Shown here in pieces: positions 9,090 to 18,367 of a DNA stretch of 64,000 nt. The stretch lies in the NCBI RefSeq assembly GCF_000717655.1, contig NZ_JNZY01000006.1:186001-250000 (forward strand), in the 5' to 3' direction. The translations under genes were made by a program, and so were the position numbers. The stretch is from Streptomyces katrae (GTDB lineage: Bacteria > Actinomycetota > Actinomycetes > Streptomycetales > Streptomycetaceae). How positions within the stretch are numbered: position 1 is the stretch's first letter; every line of letters starts with the position of its first letter. A model generated the notes under the pieces. The model had not been told where the DNA came from, did no database searches, and saw only the letters and a list, made by a program, of their open reading frames with translations.

Positions 9090-10157
9090 TCAGCCCTTGG
9101 CAGGGGACTTCTTCGCCTCCGCCGGGATCTTCTGGTCGGTGCGCAGGGCCTCCCACAGCCGGCCCGCCTGCGGCTCCGCGACGACCACGCGGTTCGGGTC
9201 CACCTTGTCGTAGGCGACCGGAAGCATGATCGTCTCCATGGTGTCGGGGTCCACGCCCTTCATGCTCTGGGCGAAGTCTGCCAGGGAGGTGAGGGAGGCG
9301 AGGTCGGAGTCGGTCGTCAGCGACTTGGTGCCGGCGTCGGCGAGCTTGTAGAGCCGGGCCGGGTTGCCGAGGGCGTCCTGCCTCTTGATCTCCGACAGCA
9401 TCGCCATCATGAACTGCTGCTGGAGGCCTATGCGCCCGAGGTCGCTGCCGTCGCCGTAGCCGTAGCGGGTACGGACGAACTTCAGCGAGTCGGCGCCGTT
9501 CAGCCGGTGCGTGCCGGCGTCGAGCTTGAGCCCGCCCTTGGCCCCGCTCATCGGCTTGTCCAGGGTGACGGTGACCCCGCCGAGCGCGTCGACCAAGCCC
9601 TTGAAGCCGGCGAAGTCGACCTCGACGAAGTGGTCCACCCGGATCCCGGACATCTGCTCCACGGTCTTGACCACGCAGGCCGGTCCGGCCAGCGAGTAGA
9701 CCGAGTTGAACATGACCCGGTTCGCGGCCTTGACGGTCTTGCCGTCGGCGTCCTTGCATTCGGGCCGGCTGATCAGGGTGTCGCGCGGGATGCTCACCGC
9801 GGTGGCCTTGGACCGGCCCTCGGGTATGTGCACCAGCATGGCGGTGTCCGAGCGGGCGCCGCTCACATCGCCGTGGTCGAGGTCCGCATTGGCCCCGGCC
9901 CGCGAGTCGGAGCCGAGTACGAGGACGTTCTGCGCGCCCGCGACGACCTTCTTCGGGCGGTTGTCGCCGATCGCCTGGTCCAGGTCGACGCTGTCGATGT
10001 TGCCGTTGAGATGGCTGTAGGCCCACCAGCCCGCGCCACCGGCCGCGAGGATGAGCACGGCCACCGTCAGCAGCACGATGCGCAGGGCACGTCGCCTGCC
10101 ACCGCGCCGTGGCTTGCGCCGGGACGGGGGAGTGGTGGCCGAGGGCCGGTCGGTCAT
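9090..10157 (-). CDS. LytR-CpsA-Psr (LCP) family cell-wall glycopolymer ligase
   Basis: 355 aa. A basic cytoplasmic tail rich in Arg (about 12-24) and one membrane span (about 25-47) precede an extracellular LCP domain. Visible family motifs are NVLVLGSDSRAG, GARSDTAMLVHI, TAVSIPRDTLI, the substrate-pocket segment VDHFVEVDFAGFKGLVDALG, and LKFVRTRYGYGDGSDLGRI, which carries conserved Arg and Asp residues. Family members transfer undecaprenyl-linked teichoic-acid-like polymers to peptidoglycan. The gene stands at the edge of a glycopolymer synthesis island (11.4-19.5 kb), which supports that role for the polymer made there. Confidence 0.9.
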   Translation of the reverse strand: MTDRPSATTPPSRRKPRRGGRRRALRIVLLTVAVLILAAGGAGWWAYSHLNGNIDSVDLDQAIGDNRPKKVVAGAQNVLVLGSDSRAGANADLDHGDVSGARSDTAMLVHIPEGRSKATAVSIPRDTLISRPECKDADGKTVKAANRVMFNSVYSLAGPACVVKTVEQMSGIRVDHFVEVDFAGFKGLVDALGGVTVTLDKPMSGAKGGLKLDAGTHRLNGADSLKFVRTRYGYGDGSDLGRIGLQQQFMMAMLSEIKRQDALGNPARLYKLADAGTKSLTTDSDLASLTSLADFAQSMKGVDPDTMETIMLPVAYDKVDPNRVVVAEPQAGRLWEALRTDQKIPAEAKKSPAKG

Positions 10158-10174
10158 GGAGGCAGAGCCCTTCT

Positions 10175-10180
10175 ATTATC
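10175..10180 (-). promoter_or_regulatory. Possible -10 element of the LCP gene
   Basis: Read on the minus strand, GATAAT lies about 18 nt before the LCP start codon in an otherwise G+C-rich context. The AGAAGGG segment follows. No good -35 match is seen at 17 nt. Confidence 0.3.
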
Positions 10181-10282
10181 GATGGGGTGCATCATAAGAC
10201 ACACTTTCGAGTGGCTGGTTCTTTCCGGTGAAGAGCCCTGCCGCTTGAGCAGGACATACTCGGCAGAAGGGTGGACAGTGGC

Positions 10283-11431
10283 GTGATCCGAGGCAAAAGC
10301 GGGAGCCGGGGCGCCACTTCCGACCGCACCGTGCAGGACGCAGCCCCGGGCGGACCAGGTTCTCGCCGGCCGCCGTCGGTGGCCGGAAACTGGCTGTTCA
10401 AGGGCGGCGACGGCCGCCTGACGGCCTACGCGTGCACCCCGCACGGCCTGCTGCGCTGGACCGAGGCCGCGGCCCCCCACGCCGGCTGGACCGGCCCCGA
10501 CGTTTTCGAGGTCCCCGGCTGGCTGGGCACCGTCGCGATGGCACAGAGCCGCGAGGGGTACGTGCACTTCGTCGCCCTGCGGGCAGGCCAGGACGGCGCG
10601 GAGCGCCCCGAAGTCATCGTCTCGACCCAGTTCCAGCCGGGCCGCGGCATGATCGACTGGCACAGCCTCGGCACCCCCGGCCTGCGGGGCGGCCCCGCCG
10701 ACGACCGGCTGGCCGGGCCGCCCCGCATCGCCGTCAACCAGCGCTCGGGCTCCACGCACGTCCTCGTCTCCCTGCGCCACGGCGGCGTCCTGCGGCGCAG
10801 CCGCAACGCCGAGGGCGCGTGGGGCGGCTGGAAGCAGGTGGCGCCGGAGCCGTACGGGGGCGACGTGGCGCCGCTCATGTCGGCGGGCGGGCCGCTGGAG
10901 CTGCTCGCCCTCGGGCGGGCCGGAGCCGACCGCTGGGTGGGTGTCGGCCAGGGCCGCTTCCAGCTCGCCGACCGCATCCCCACGCCGGTCGTTCCCGGCA
11001 CCCCGGTCCTGTGCGAGACGGGCCCGCGCAGGGTGACGTACTTCTGGCGCTACCCGGGCGACGGTTCGCTGGTCGCCTGGCGGGCCGGGCAGCAGGGCGC
11101 CCAGGGCGGCGGCCTGATGGCCCTCGGCGGCGCCGGCGGCAGGGGCGCACCCGGCGTGGTCCGGGCCGTCATCGGCGGATACGACTGCACGGTGCTCGCA
11201 CAGACCGGTGCCGAGGGCGACGTCGAACTCACCGCCTACGTCACCGAGAACGAGGGTTACGGCACCTGGTGGGCCTCCCTCGGCGGCCACGGCGCGCACG
11301 CGCCCCAGGTGGCGGTCGACGCGGCAGGCCGCATCGTCGTGGCCGCGTTCGACGCGGACGGCGCACTGATCTGCACCCGCCAGGACACCACCCAGCAGGG
11401 GCTGGCCTTCGGCCCCTGGGACGCCGCCTGA
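10283..11431 (+). CDS. Hypothetical protein, probable beta-propeller lectin-like
   Basis: 382 aa from GTG 10283 (alternative GTG 10271, which overlaps the ribosome-binding site). I recognise no named family. The sequence is a series of 40-50-residue units ending in W-containing strands, for example GRLTAYACTPHGLLRWTEA, GGVLRRSRNAEGAWGGWKQV and LTAYVTENEGYGTWWASLG. This is the style of tectonin/PLL-like beta-propeller proteins. No signal peptide is evident. It is divergent from the LCP gene and convergent with the glycosyltransferase operon. A role in cell-wall glycopolymer recognition is only suggested by position. Confidence 0.6.
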   Translation: MIRGKSGSRGATSDRTVQDAAPGGPGSRRPPSVAGNWLFKGGDGRLTAYACTPHGLLRWTEAAAPHAGWTGPDVFEVPGWLGTVAMAQSREGYVHFVALRAGQDGAERPEVIVSTQFQPGRGMIDWHSLGTPGLRGGPADDRLAGPPRIAVNQRSGSTHVLVSLRHGGVLRRSRNAEGAWGGWKQVAPEPYGGDVAPLMSAGGPLELLALGRAGADRWVGVGQGRFQLADRIPTPVVPGTPVLCETGPRRVTYFWRYPGDGSLVAWRAGQQGAQGGGLMALGGAGGRGAPGVVRAVIGGYDCTVLAQTGAEGDVELTAYVTENEGYGTWWASLGGHGAHAPQVAVDAAGRIVVAAFDADGALICTRQDTTQQGLAFGPWDAA

Positions 11432-11443
11432 GCCGGACGGCAG

Positions 11444-11468
11444 CGCGGGGCGGCAACGCCGCCCCGCG
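11444..11468. terminator. Bidirectional terminator
   Basis: A perfect 11-bp stem, CGCGGGGCGGC (11444-11454) with GCCGCCCCGCG (11458-11468), has an AAC loop. It lies between the convergent hypothetical gene and the glycosyltransferase gene. Confidence 0.8.
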
Positions 11469-11476
11469 ACCCCCCG

Positions 11477-13078
11477 TCAGGCGTGCCGCGGCAGCGGCGT
11501 CCGCTGCGACACCTCGATGCTGAGACCGCCGGACTCCGTGTAGTACGGGGTGGCCGCCAGCTCCATGCCCTGCGCACCCGGCGCGGGCGCGATCCGCACC
11601 GGCATCCGGGCGGTCGTGTCGAGGTCCTCGGCGCGCCGCGGGCCGAGCCGCACCTCCCGGGTCACGCCCTCGAAGCCGACCGCGAGGTGCAGGTCCCAGG
11701 TGCCCGGCGGGAGCGGCCAGCCGCTCGAGGTCTGCGCCAGATTGACCCGGCAGGAGAAGCGGCCCATCGCCCGCGGCCTGCCCTTGGCGTTGGTCAGCGC
11801 GTCGTCCCGGCGGGCCGTGACCTGACAGCTCTCCACCGCACCGCTCGTCCGCTCGCGCAGCACCACCCGGGTGGCACGGTCCTTCGTCGACAGCTGCTCG
11901 AAGAACGCGAAGCCCTCCAGCAGCAGCATCGGCCCGTCCCAGCGGGCCTTCTCCAACTGGTGGGTGACCGTCATGTCACCGGTGATGTCGAACAGCTCGT
12001 CCGGCAGGGGGACCTGCGGGTCGCGGAAGAACGGCAGCGTCGTGTACACCCGGCCGTTCTCCACCGTCTTGCGGACGGCCGGACGCTCCTTGTCCGCCTC
12101 GAACGCGGCCATCCGCTGCGCCTCGGCGAAGCGGCCCTGCGCCAGCAGGGCGAACCGTACGGCCACCATGCGCGGCAGCAGCGCCAGCGCCCCCGGGGAC
12201 GCCTGGGTGCGCAGCACCTCGGCAGCGGCCCACAGGGCCTGGTCCCGCTCCGCCGCATCGGTGGCGGACAGCAGCGCGGCCGCGGTCGCCTTGCCCAGCT
12301 CCACCTCCAGGTGCCGGGACTGCAGCTTGTCCCGGCGCGGCCCCTCCGGCAGCTGCGAGGCGACCAGGCCCAGCATCCGGGAGACCAGGGCGACCCGGTC
12401 CGGCAGCGTCACCCGCTCCGCCGGCGAGGGGCCCTTGACCACGCAGGTCGCGTCGCCGACGACCGAGACGTTGTCCGCCCCGATGAAGGCACCGGCCGTG
12501 AAGGCCTGGTCGTCGCCGATCACCATGTCGGTGGGGAAGGCCAGCCCGCGGCGCTGCAGCAGGCTCGTGCGGAACAGCTTGTCCGGCGTCAGCGACCAGT
12601 AGACGCGCGAGTCGTAGACGTCGGTGTAGGCCTGGTTCTTGCGGAACATCGACGTCGCGACCGCATGCCGGCCCGAGCTCTCCAGCTTGCCGAGCACGAC
12701 GTCGGCCTCGTTCGCGTCGGCCGCCGCGACCATCCGCTCCAGCGCGTCGGGCGCCAGCCGGTCCGTGGCCTCCAGGAAGATGACGTACCGTCCGCGCACC
12801 TGGCTCAGCGCCCAGTTGCGGGCGCCCGCCGGACTCAGCCCGTGCGAGACCTGCCCCACGCGGACGAAGGCGGGGTACTGGTGCGCCGCGCGCGCGAGCA
12901 CGGACCCGCTCTCGTCGGTCGAGCCGTCGTCGACGCCGATGATCTCCAGTCGCTCCGTGCCGATGGACTGCACGAAGACGGAGGCCAGGCAGGCGTCGAG
13001 CGCGGCGGCCTGGTTGCAGACCCGGACGGCGACCGTCACGTCCTTGACGTCGGCGGGGCCGACGGCGGCGGTGTTCAT
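11477..13078 (-). CDS. Family 2 glycosyltransferase, probable wall-polymer glycosyltransferase
   Basis: 533 aa. A GT-A family 2 domain occupies about residues 14-230: VTVAVRVCNQAAALDACLAS, EIIGVDDGSTDESG (nucleotide-binding Asp pair) and SPAGARNWALSQVRGRYVIF. The position usually holding a DXD metal motif reads FLEATDRL, so the first acidic residue is Glu and the motif is stretched. The C-terminal 250 residues are helical, then beta-rich. That layout recalls the ribitol-teichoic-acid glycosyltransferase TarS. The protein has no membrane span and should act in the cytosol. It is the last gene of a five-gene minus-strand operon that also encodes the polymer backbone enzymes, which suggests decoration of that backbone. 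Confidence 0.8.
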   Translation of the reverse strand: MNTAAVGPADVKDVTVAVRVCNQAAALDACLASVFVQSIGTERLEIIGVDDGSTDESGSVLARAAHQYPAFVRVGQVSHGLSPAGARNWALSQVRGRYVIFLEATDRLAPDALERMVAAADANEADVVLGKLESSGRHAVATSMFRKNQAYTDVYDSRVYWSLTPDKLFRTSLLQRRGLAFPTDMVIGDDQAFTAGAFIGADNVSVVGDATCVVKGPSPAERVTLPDRVALVSRMLGLVASQLPEGPRRDKLQSRHLEVELGKATAAALLSATDAAERDQALWAAAEVLRTQASPGALALLPRMVAVRFALLAQGRFAEAQRMAAFEADKERPAVRKTVENGRVYTTLPFFRDPQVPLPDELFDITGDMTVTHQLEKARWDGPMLLLEGFAFFEQLSTKDRATRVVLRERTSGAVESCQVTARRDDALTNAKGRPRAMGRFSCRVNLAQTSSGWPLPPGTWDLHLAVGFEGVTREVRLGPRRAEDLDTTARMPVRIAPAPGAQGMELAATPYYTESGGLSIEVSQRTPLPRHA

Positions 13079-13094
13079 GGTGTCGGGATCCTCG

Positions 13095-13895
13095 TCAGTT
13101 CTGCGGAGCGGCGGGGCGGGGCCACGGCATCTCCCCGGTGAGTTCGGGCCATTGCCAAGGTCGCGGGGCGCTGTCCGACGGATGCTGCGGGAAGGCGCCC
13201 GGGATGTGCTCCAGGGAGCCCACGAAGACGTTCACGTGCGAGGTCAGCTTGGCGGCCGCGGCCGTGCCCACCGTGTACTCGAACCGGTCGTAGCCGGTGA
13301 AACCCGGGGCGGGCGCGTACGTGACCCAGCCGTCCTGCGACAGCTGCGCCCGGCCGCCCCGCGGCTGCGTCACGGAGATCGCGGTGCTGCCCGCCGGGGC
13401 CGCCGAGAGCACGTTGACGGTGCCCGGCCGGTCCGGTTCGGTCGCGATCCGCAGCCCACGGGCGGTGGCCGGCCGCAGCGGCAGGGGCTCGGCGGCGAGC
13501 TTCCCCGTCCGTACGAGCCTGCGGCCCGAGGCGTCCGGGACGCCCACGAGGATCCGGGGCCGGATGCTGCGCGCCGTGGCCGAGTCGCCGACGCGCAGGT
13601 GCAGGACCCCCGTCGTCTGCTCCCCGGCGTCGGCGCGGGCCCGGAACCAGCGCTGGCGGGGGAAGTACTCCAGCCCCTGCACGCCGACGATCTCGCCGAC
13701 GGCGGTCAGCGGTTCCTCCGCCAGGTACGCGCAGCCCCGCGGGGCGCCCTGATCGGGTGCCACGGACAGGCCGAACTGGACGGTCTCGCCCGGGGAGACA
13801 CCGCGGCGCGGGTCGGCCGAGCTGTACAGGGCCGCGTACACGGCGCCCAGTGACGGGGTGTCGCCGACGGCCTGCCCGCGGCGGAGGAGGTTCAC
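13095..13895 (-). CDS. Hypothetical protein with Ig-like C-terminal domain
   Basis: 266 aa, GTG start overlapping the SGNH gene stop by 4 bp, so translation is coupled. The C-terminal part has the cadherin-like/Big_17 pattern: TVNVLSAAPAGSTAISVTQ, then GRAQLSQDGWVTYAPAPGF, TGYDRFEYTV. The N-terminal half (about 25-150) is another beta-rich unit without a recognised family. There is no signal peptide. It sits between an SGNH esterase and a glycosyltransferase in the glycopolymer operon and may be a scaffold or accessory subunit for the neighbouring enzymes. That role is inferred from position alone. Confidence 0.6.
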   Translation of the reverse strand: MNLLRRGQAVGDTPSLGAVYAALYSSADPRRGVSPGETVQFGLSVAPDQGAPRGCAYLAEEPLTAVGEIVGVQGLEYFPRQRWFRARADAGEQTTGVLHLRVGDSATARSIRPRILVGVPDASGRRLVRTGKLAAEPLPLRPATARGLRIATEPDRPGTVNVLSAAPAGSTAISVTQPRGGRAQLSQDGWVTYAPAPGFTGYDRFEYTVGTAAAAKLTSHVNVFVGSLEHIPGAFPQHPSDSAPRPWQWPELTGEMPWPRPAAPQN

Positions 13896-14710
13896 GCGCT
13901 GGACTCCTTGCGTGCCGCGGGCGCGGACACCCGGGACTTCGTACGGTGCGAGAACGTCTCCTCGTCCAGCCAGCCCATCTCCTCGTAGGAGAACCGGCGG
14001 CGGTCGAGGTCACGGACCCACGGGGAGGGGATGACGCCCTGCTCGGCGAGGCTGCGGGCGACGAACCGGGCGCACTCGATCGCGCCCTCCGCACGCAGGT
14101 GCACGTTGTCCCCGTCCTGGACGTTCTCCAGGAGCGGTTCGCCCGGCCGCAGATACGTGAAGACGAGCTTGGACTGCTCGGGCCCGAGCTCTTCCCACCA
14201 CTGCACGCTCTGGCCGTACAGGTCGACGACCGGAACGTGCTCGTCCTCGGCCAGCTGCCGGGCGGCGAGCGGGTAGTCGCCCAGGAAGCGGGCGACGTTG
14301 CCGTGCGCGTCCATGCGGCGCCGTTCGTACGGCAGCAGGATCACCGGGTGGGCCTGGCGCTCGCGCGCGCCGTGCACGAAGGCGGCCATGTTCTCCTGGA
14401 AGGTGGAGAACGGCTTGGTGTGCAGGCCGGGGTCCGTCTTCCAGTCGATCTGGCCGAAGCCGAACAACAGGTAGTCGCCGGGCTCGAGGTTGTCGAGGAT
14501 CCACTGGAGCCGCCCGCGCTCGCGGAAGCTCTTCGAGCTCGCGCGGGCGCGGGCGCAGTTGACGACCTCGACCGCATCGGTGAGGAAGAGGGGCAGGGCC
14601 TGGGCCCAGCCCACCATCGGCAGATAGCTGTACGGCCGGGCGACCGCCTCGGAGTCGCCGGCCACGAAGATCCTCCGCGGCGGCTGCTGCTGTCCGGGTG
14701 TGTACGTCAC
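13892..14710 (-). CDS. SGNH/GDSL-family esterase
   Basis: 272 aa from GTG 14710, 2 nt after the stop of the upstream bifunctional gene. Block I IFVAGDSEAVA supplies the nucleophile Ser, and GFGQIDWK stands where block III lies. The C-terminal DNVHLRAEGA supplies the catalytic Asp and His (DxxH). The pattern resembles rhamnogalacturonan-acetylesterase-type hydrolases. No signal peptide is visible, so it may act on cytosolic intermediates. In a teichoic-acid-like operon, removal or transfer of O-acetyl groups on polymer sugars is the likeliest role, but the substrate is unknown. Confidence 0.75.
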   Translation of the reverse strand: MTYTPGQQQPPRRIFVAGDSEAVARPYSYLPMVGWAQALPLFLTDAVEVVNCARARASSKSFRERGRLQWILDNLEPGDYLLFGFGQIDWKTDPGLHTKPFSTFQENMAAFVHGARERQAHPVILLPYERRRMDAHGNVARFLGDYPLAARQLAEDEHVPVVDLYGQSVQWWEELGPEQSKLVFTYLRPGEPLLENVQDGDNVHLRAEGAIECARFVARSLAEQGVIPSPWVRDLDRRRFSYEEMGWLDEETFSHRTKSRVSAPAARKESSA

Positions 14711-14712
14711 GC

Positions 14713-16218
14713 CTAGACCCCCTGGTCCTCCGTGGTCTGGATCAGTACGGACGCCAGCGCCGCCTCGAAGCCGGAACGCTGCGCCGGAGTCGTGGTCGGG
14801 TCCTGCTTGCGTACGTCGATCACGTGGCCGGTCATCTCGGACAGCAGGACGTCCAGGGAGGTCAGGGCGACCGACTCGGACGTGAGCAGCGAGGCCGAGG
14901 GCTCCTGGCCGAACGCCTTGGTGCGCATCGGGGTGGCGGTGCGCTCCGGGTTCACGCAGTTGACGCGGATGCCGTCCTCGGCCCACTCGTCGGCCAGCGC
15001 CTGGGTCAGGTTGACCATGGCGGCCTTGGTCGAGGAGTACAGGCTGTACTCGGCGCGGCCGCGGGTGTAGCTGCTGGAGGTGAACAGCAGCAGCTGGCCC
15101 TGGGTCTCGCTCAGGTACTTGTACGAGGTCCGGGCGATGTTGACGGGCGCGAGGTAGTTGACCTCGAGCGCCTCGCGGATCGTGTCGTTGTCGGTCGCGT
15201 CGAGGCGGCCGACGCGCAGCACGCCCGCGGTGTTGACGACGTAGTCGATGCGGCCGGTCTCGGCGTAGGCCTTGGCCAGGGCCTCCTCGACGTGGTCGAG
15301 GTTCTCGACGTGCGTGCCGGTGGTGGAGCGGCCCAGGGCGAAGACGCGGGCGCCGAAGCCCTCCGCGATGCGGGAGATGTCGGCGCCGATGCCGTACGAG
15401 CCGCCGAAGACCACCACCGTCTTGCCGGCCAGCTGCTCGCGGTACGCGGTCTCGCCGGCCTGGGCGGGCGCGGCGTGGGAGGCGAGCTGGAACAGCTTGT
15501 CGGCGATGAAGACGTCGACGGGCTGGGTGACCTTCATGTTGTAGTCGTCGCCGGTGACCACGTGGACCGGGACGTCGGGCAGGTACTTCACGACGACGGA
15601 GCAGTCGTCGGTGGCCTGGAAGAAGGGGTCCGCGGCGGCCCGCTCGTACGCGGCGCGGATCGTGGAGAGCCGGAAGCCCTGCGGGGTCTGGCCGCGGCGC
15701 AGCCGGGAGCGATCGGGGACCTCGGTGATGAACTCGCCGTCGTCGCCGTGGGTGCGCGTCACGATGACGGTGTCGGACGACGGGATGGCGACGTCGACGG
15801 CCTGGTAGCGCTCGAGGGACTCGACGCATTCGCGCACCACGCGCTGCGACAGCAGCGGGCGCACCGCGTCGTGGAAGAGGAGGTTGCAGTCCTCGCCCTC
15901 CGCGAGCCCGGCGGCCACGGCGTCGATGGCGATCCGGGTGGTCTCGCTGCGGGTCGAGCCGCCGGCCAGGACCCGGGTGACCTTGCCCAGCCGGGCCCGC
16001 TCGACGATGCGGCGGGCGTCCTCCACGAACGCGGGAGTCATGAGGAGGATCACCTCGTCGACGTCCGGCGCGTTCTCGAAGACGTGGAGCGTGTGCTCCA
16101 GGATCGGCTTGCCCGCGATCTTGAGCAGCTGCTTCGGTATCTCGAGACCGATGCGCTGGCCTGTGCCCCCAGCGAGAACGACGGCGACGGTGCGGTGGGG
16201 GACGGGCCTGGAGGTCAA
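14713..16218 (-). CDS. Bifunctional cytidylyltransferase / SDR reductase, CDP-ribitol-type
   Basis: 501 aa, two enzymes in one chain. Residues about 8-240 form an IspD/TarI-like cytidylyltransferase: VVLAGGTGQRIGLEIPKQLL (nucleotide loop and PKQ), LLFHDAVRPL, and RRGQTPQGFR. Residues about 262-490 form a short-chain dehydrogenase: VVVFGGSYGIGADIS (NADP-binding glycine motif), VNTAGVL, and the catalytic Tyr-x3-Lys in YSSTK. The same fusion occurs in Haemophilus Bcs1/Acs1, which reduces ribulose 5-phosphate and then makes CDP-ribitol; Bacillus and Staphylococcus use separate TarI and TarJ, and TarJ is not an SDR. This points to a polyol-phosphate polymer, probably ribitol phosphate. Polyol identity is inferred. 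Confidence 0.85.
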   Translation of the reverse strand: MTSRPVPHRTVAVVLAGGTGQRIGLEIPKQLLKIAGKPILEHTLHVFENAPDVDEVILLMTPAFVEDARRIVERARLGKVTRVLAGGSTRSETTRIAIDAVAAGLAEGEDCNLLFHDAVRPLLSQRVVRECVESLERYQAVDVAIPSSDTVIVTRTHGDDGEFITEVPDRSRLRRGQTPQGFRLSTIRAAYERAAADPFFQATDDCSVVVKYLPDVPVHVVTGDDYNMKVTQPVDVFIADKLFQLASHAAPAQAGETAYREQLAGKTVVVFGGSYGIGADISRIAEGFGARVFALGRSTTGTHVENLDHVEEALAKAYAETGRIDYVVNTAGVLRVGRLDATDNDTIREALEVNYLAPVNIARTSYKYLSETQGQLLLFTSSSYTRGRAEYSLYSSTKAAMVNLTQALADEWAEDGIRVNCVNPERTATPMRTKAFGQEPSASLLTSESVALTSLDVLLSEMTGHVIDVRKQDPTTTPAQRSGFEAALASVLIQTTEDQGV

Positions 16219-16315
16219 GGCTCCTTCTTCCTGAGCTGAGGGTGCGGCACGGCGGTCGGGCGGGCAGGGCGGTGGGCGGACGGGCGGTGCGACTCGAGCA
16301 CCGGGGCGGGCACGC

Positions 16316-18310
16316 CTACACGGGGTAGGCGGCCTGCTCCGGGTATTCGATGGGGAAGTCGCGCAGCCCCCGCCGGTAGAGGTTGTTGGCGGCCGCGTTG
16401 AAGCGGACGATCGACGGCGGGTACTCCTCGCCGAGGAGGTACTCCTTGAGCTGCTCGCGGTACGGGGCCATGAGGTCCTCGCGCGGGTTCAGCGTGGCCT
16501 CGATGGCCTCGGCGAGACCGTTGCAGTCCCCGTCCAGCAGGTAGGAGGCGTACGCCGTCCGCTGCTCGTTGCGGAACTGGTCGTCCGGCAGACCGTCGAG
16601 GTTGAAGATCGCGTACGGCTTGAGGGTCGCGACGAAGTCGGAGACGACGCTGGACATGTCGCCGATGAGCAGGTCGGACTGGTTGAAGCAGTCGTACAGG
16701 GCCGGGATCCGCTCGGTCACCACGTGGTGCGCGGCGTCGGGGACGGCGCTCCAGTACAGGGCGCCGGCCTGGTTGCGGCTGCGCCGGATGCGCGCGGTCC
16801 GCTCCTCCTCGGTGAGGTCCGGGTACTTGGAGCGGACGCCGCGCTCGGAGAGGTCGGCGATGCGCTGGTCGATCCGGGCGAGCTTCTTGGCGGCGGCCTT
16901 GGAGTCGGTGAGGTTGCGGCCGAAGCGCCGGGCGTTGTCCTCCTCGAGGAGGGCGATGACGCGGCGGTGGGCGGCGGCCGCCTCGGCGGAGCGCGAGCCG
17001 GTGAGGGGGTGCGGCTTGTAGATGATGCGGATGTCGCGGTCGTAGTCGAGCAGCGCCTTGATCAGCTTCTCGCCGGCCGGGATGACGGAGGTGTAGCAGG
17101 CGTCGTCGGTCCAGCCCTCCCAGGTGGGGGCGTAGATGACGGTGGGTACGGGGCCCGCGACCCGGCCGGTCCAGCGGTGCAGGGGCATCAGCTGGGGGCG
17201 GCCGACCTCGACGATCTGGTGGTGCGACACGGCGTGCTTGATGCGCTCGTAGCGGTCGCGGCCCGCCCGGCCGGCCACCCAGATCTCGTCGAAGACCTTG
17301 CTGACCCGGTTGCTGCTCGCGAGTTTGTCGCTGTCGCCGTGACCGATGAAGACGTGCTTGACCTCGGCGCGCTGGAGCATGTGCACGTTCTTGCCCGCGT
17401 TGCCGGGGTAGAGGGCGACACGGAGTTCGTTCATCTCGATGCGGGCGAGATTGTCCGCCTTCGGAATGCAGATGACGGGAACCGAGGTGGCGTCCAGATA
17501 GCGCAGGGTGGCCCGCTCGCGCAGCACGATGATGGGCCGCAGCTCCAGTGCCTCCAGCGACTCCAGCCACATGTTCACCTGGTACATGAAGTCTTTGGAG
17601 ACGGCGGCGAAGGTGAAGTAGAGCGCGACCTGGGGGCGGTATTCGGCCAGCTGGTGGTTGAGCTCCTCGATGGCCTCGTCGGTAGTGGGCAGCTTGAGCG
17701 CGTTGCGCGCGTCGGGCACCAGCACCAGCAGCGAGAAGTAGGCGAGGAAGACGGTGGTGATCATGCCGTACGTGACGAAGCGCCAGTCGTCCGTCGCGAT
17801 GGTGGTGAGCGAGCCGGCCACCAGCGGGATGTCCAGGTGCAGCGTCTTGCGGACGTGCTTGTTCATCAGGAACGGGTGGGGCATGCGGCGGATGCCGAGC
17901 GCCTCCAGGTCCAGCCCGCGCGTGGTGAACGGCAGTTCGTTGCGCATCTTGCGGACGTGCTTGAGGAGCGCGCCGTACGCGAGCTGCAGGATGAACAGGA
18001 GGAGCAGGCCGATGGTCGTCATCTGCGCCACGAACGACTCGATGTCGGCGATGGCCCCGCACAGGCCCAGCAGCAGGAACTGCCGGATCAGGAAGCGCAT
18101 GGTGAGGCCGAAACGCGAGTCGCGCAGCTTCTCCAGCGTCGGCGACTCGGTGTTGTGGAGCATCAGGTCGGCGACGTAGCTGAGCGCGGCGCAGCCCGCG
18201 AACAGGGGGAGCGAGACGAAGGCGACGGCGACCAGCATCCCGACGAAGCTGAGGATGAGCCCAGCCGTGATCAGAACGCCGAACACGGCTCGCAGCCGCT
18301 TGGAGCCCAT
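16316..18310 (-). CDS. TagF/TarL-like polyol-phosphate polymerase with N-terminal membrane region
   Basis: 664 aa. About five hydrophobic segments occupy the first 230 residues (for example about 9-31, and FVTYGMITTVFLAYFSLLVL near 190). A CDP-glycerol glycerophosphotransferase domain follows (about 240-640). Visible family motifs are KHVFIGHGDSDK, VIYAPTWEGW, IIYKPHP and LIGDMSSVVSDF. Classical TagF is peripheral, so the multi-span N-terminus is a notable difference. It should polymerise CDP-activated polyol phosphate (CDP-ribitol from the next gene) on an undecaprenyl-linked acceptor at the inner membrane face. First gene of the five-gene operon; the downstream gap of 97 nt is the largest in it. 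Confidence 0.85.
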   Translation of the reverse strand: MGSKRLRAVFGVLITAGLILSFVGMLVAVAFVSLPLFAGCAALSYVADLMLHNTESPTLEKLRDSRFGLTMRFLIRQFLLLGLCGAIADIESFVAQMTTIGLLLLFILQLAYGALLKHVRKMRNELPFTTRGLDLEALGIRRMPHPFLMNKHVRKTLHLDIPLVAGSLTTIATDDWRFVTYGMITTVFLAYFSLLVLVPDARNALKLPTTDEAIEELNHQLAEYRPQVALYFTFAAVSKDFMYQVNMWLESLEALELRPIIVLRERATLRYLDATSVPVICIPKADNLARIEMNELRVALYPGNAGKNVHMLQRAEVKHVFIGHGDSDKLASSNRVSKVFDEIWVAGRAGRDRYERIKHAVSHHQIVEVGRPQLMPLHRWTGRVAGPVPTVIYAPTWEGWTDDACYTSVIPAGEKLIKALLDYDRDIRIIYKPHPLTGSRSAEAAAAHRRVIALLEEDNARRFGRNLTDSKAAAKKLARIDQRIADLSERGVRSKYPDLTEEERTARIRRSRNQAGALYWSAVPDAAHHVVTERIPALYDCFNQSDLLIGDMSSVVSDFVATLKPYAIFNLDGLPDDQFRNEQRTAYASYLLDGDCNGLAEAIEATLNPREDLMAPYREQLKEYLLGEEYPPSIVRFNAAANNLYRRGLRDFPIEYPEQAAYPV

Positions 18311-18332
18311 GGTGCGGTGCCTCCCCTGTGGA

Positions 18333-18367
18333 GGTATAAGGATCCTGTGAAGTGTCGCAGTAGTATA
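18333..18367 (-). promoter_or_regulatory. Candidate promoter of the glycopolymer operon
   Basis: Read on the minus strand, TATACT (18367-18362) and TATACC (18338-18333) each follow CT, giving two CTTATAC copies 29 nt apart just upstream of a ggggagg ribosome-binding site and the TagF-like start. Either could be a -10 box. No matching -35 is clear. Confidence 0.35.
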
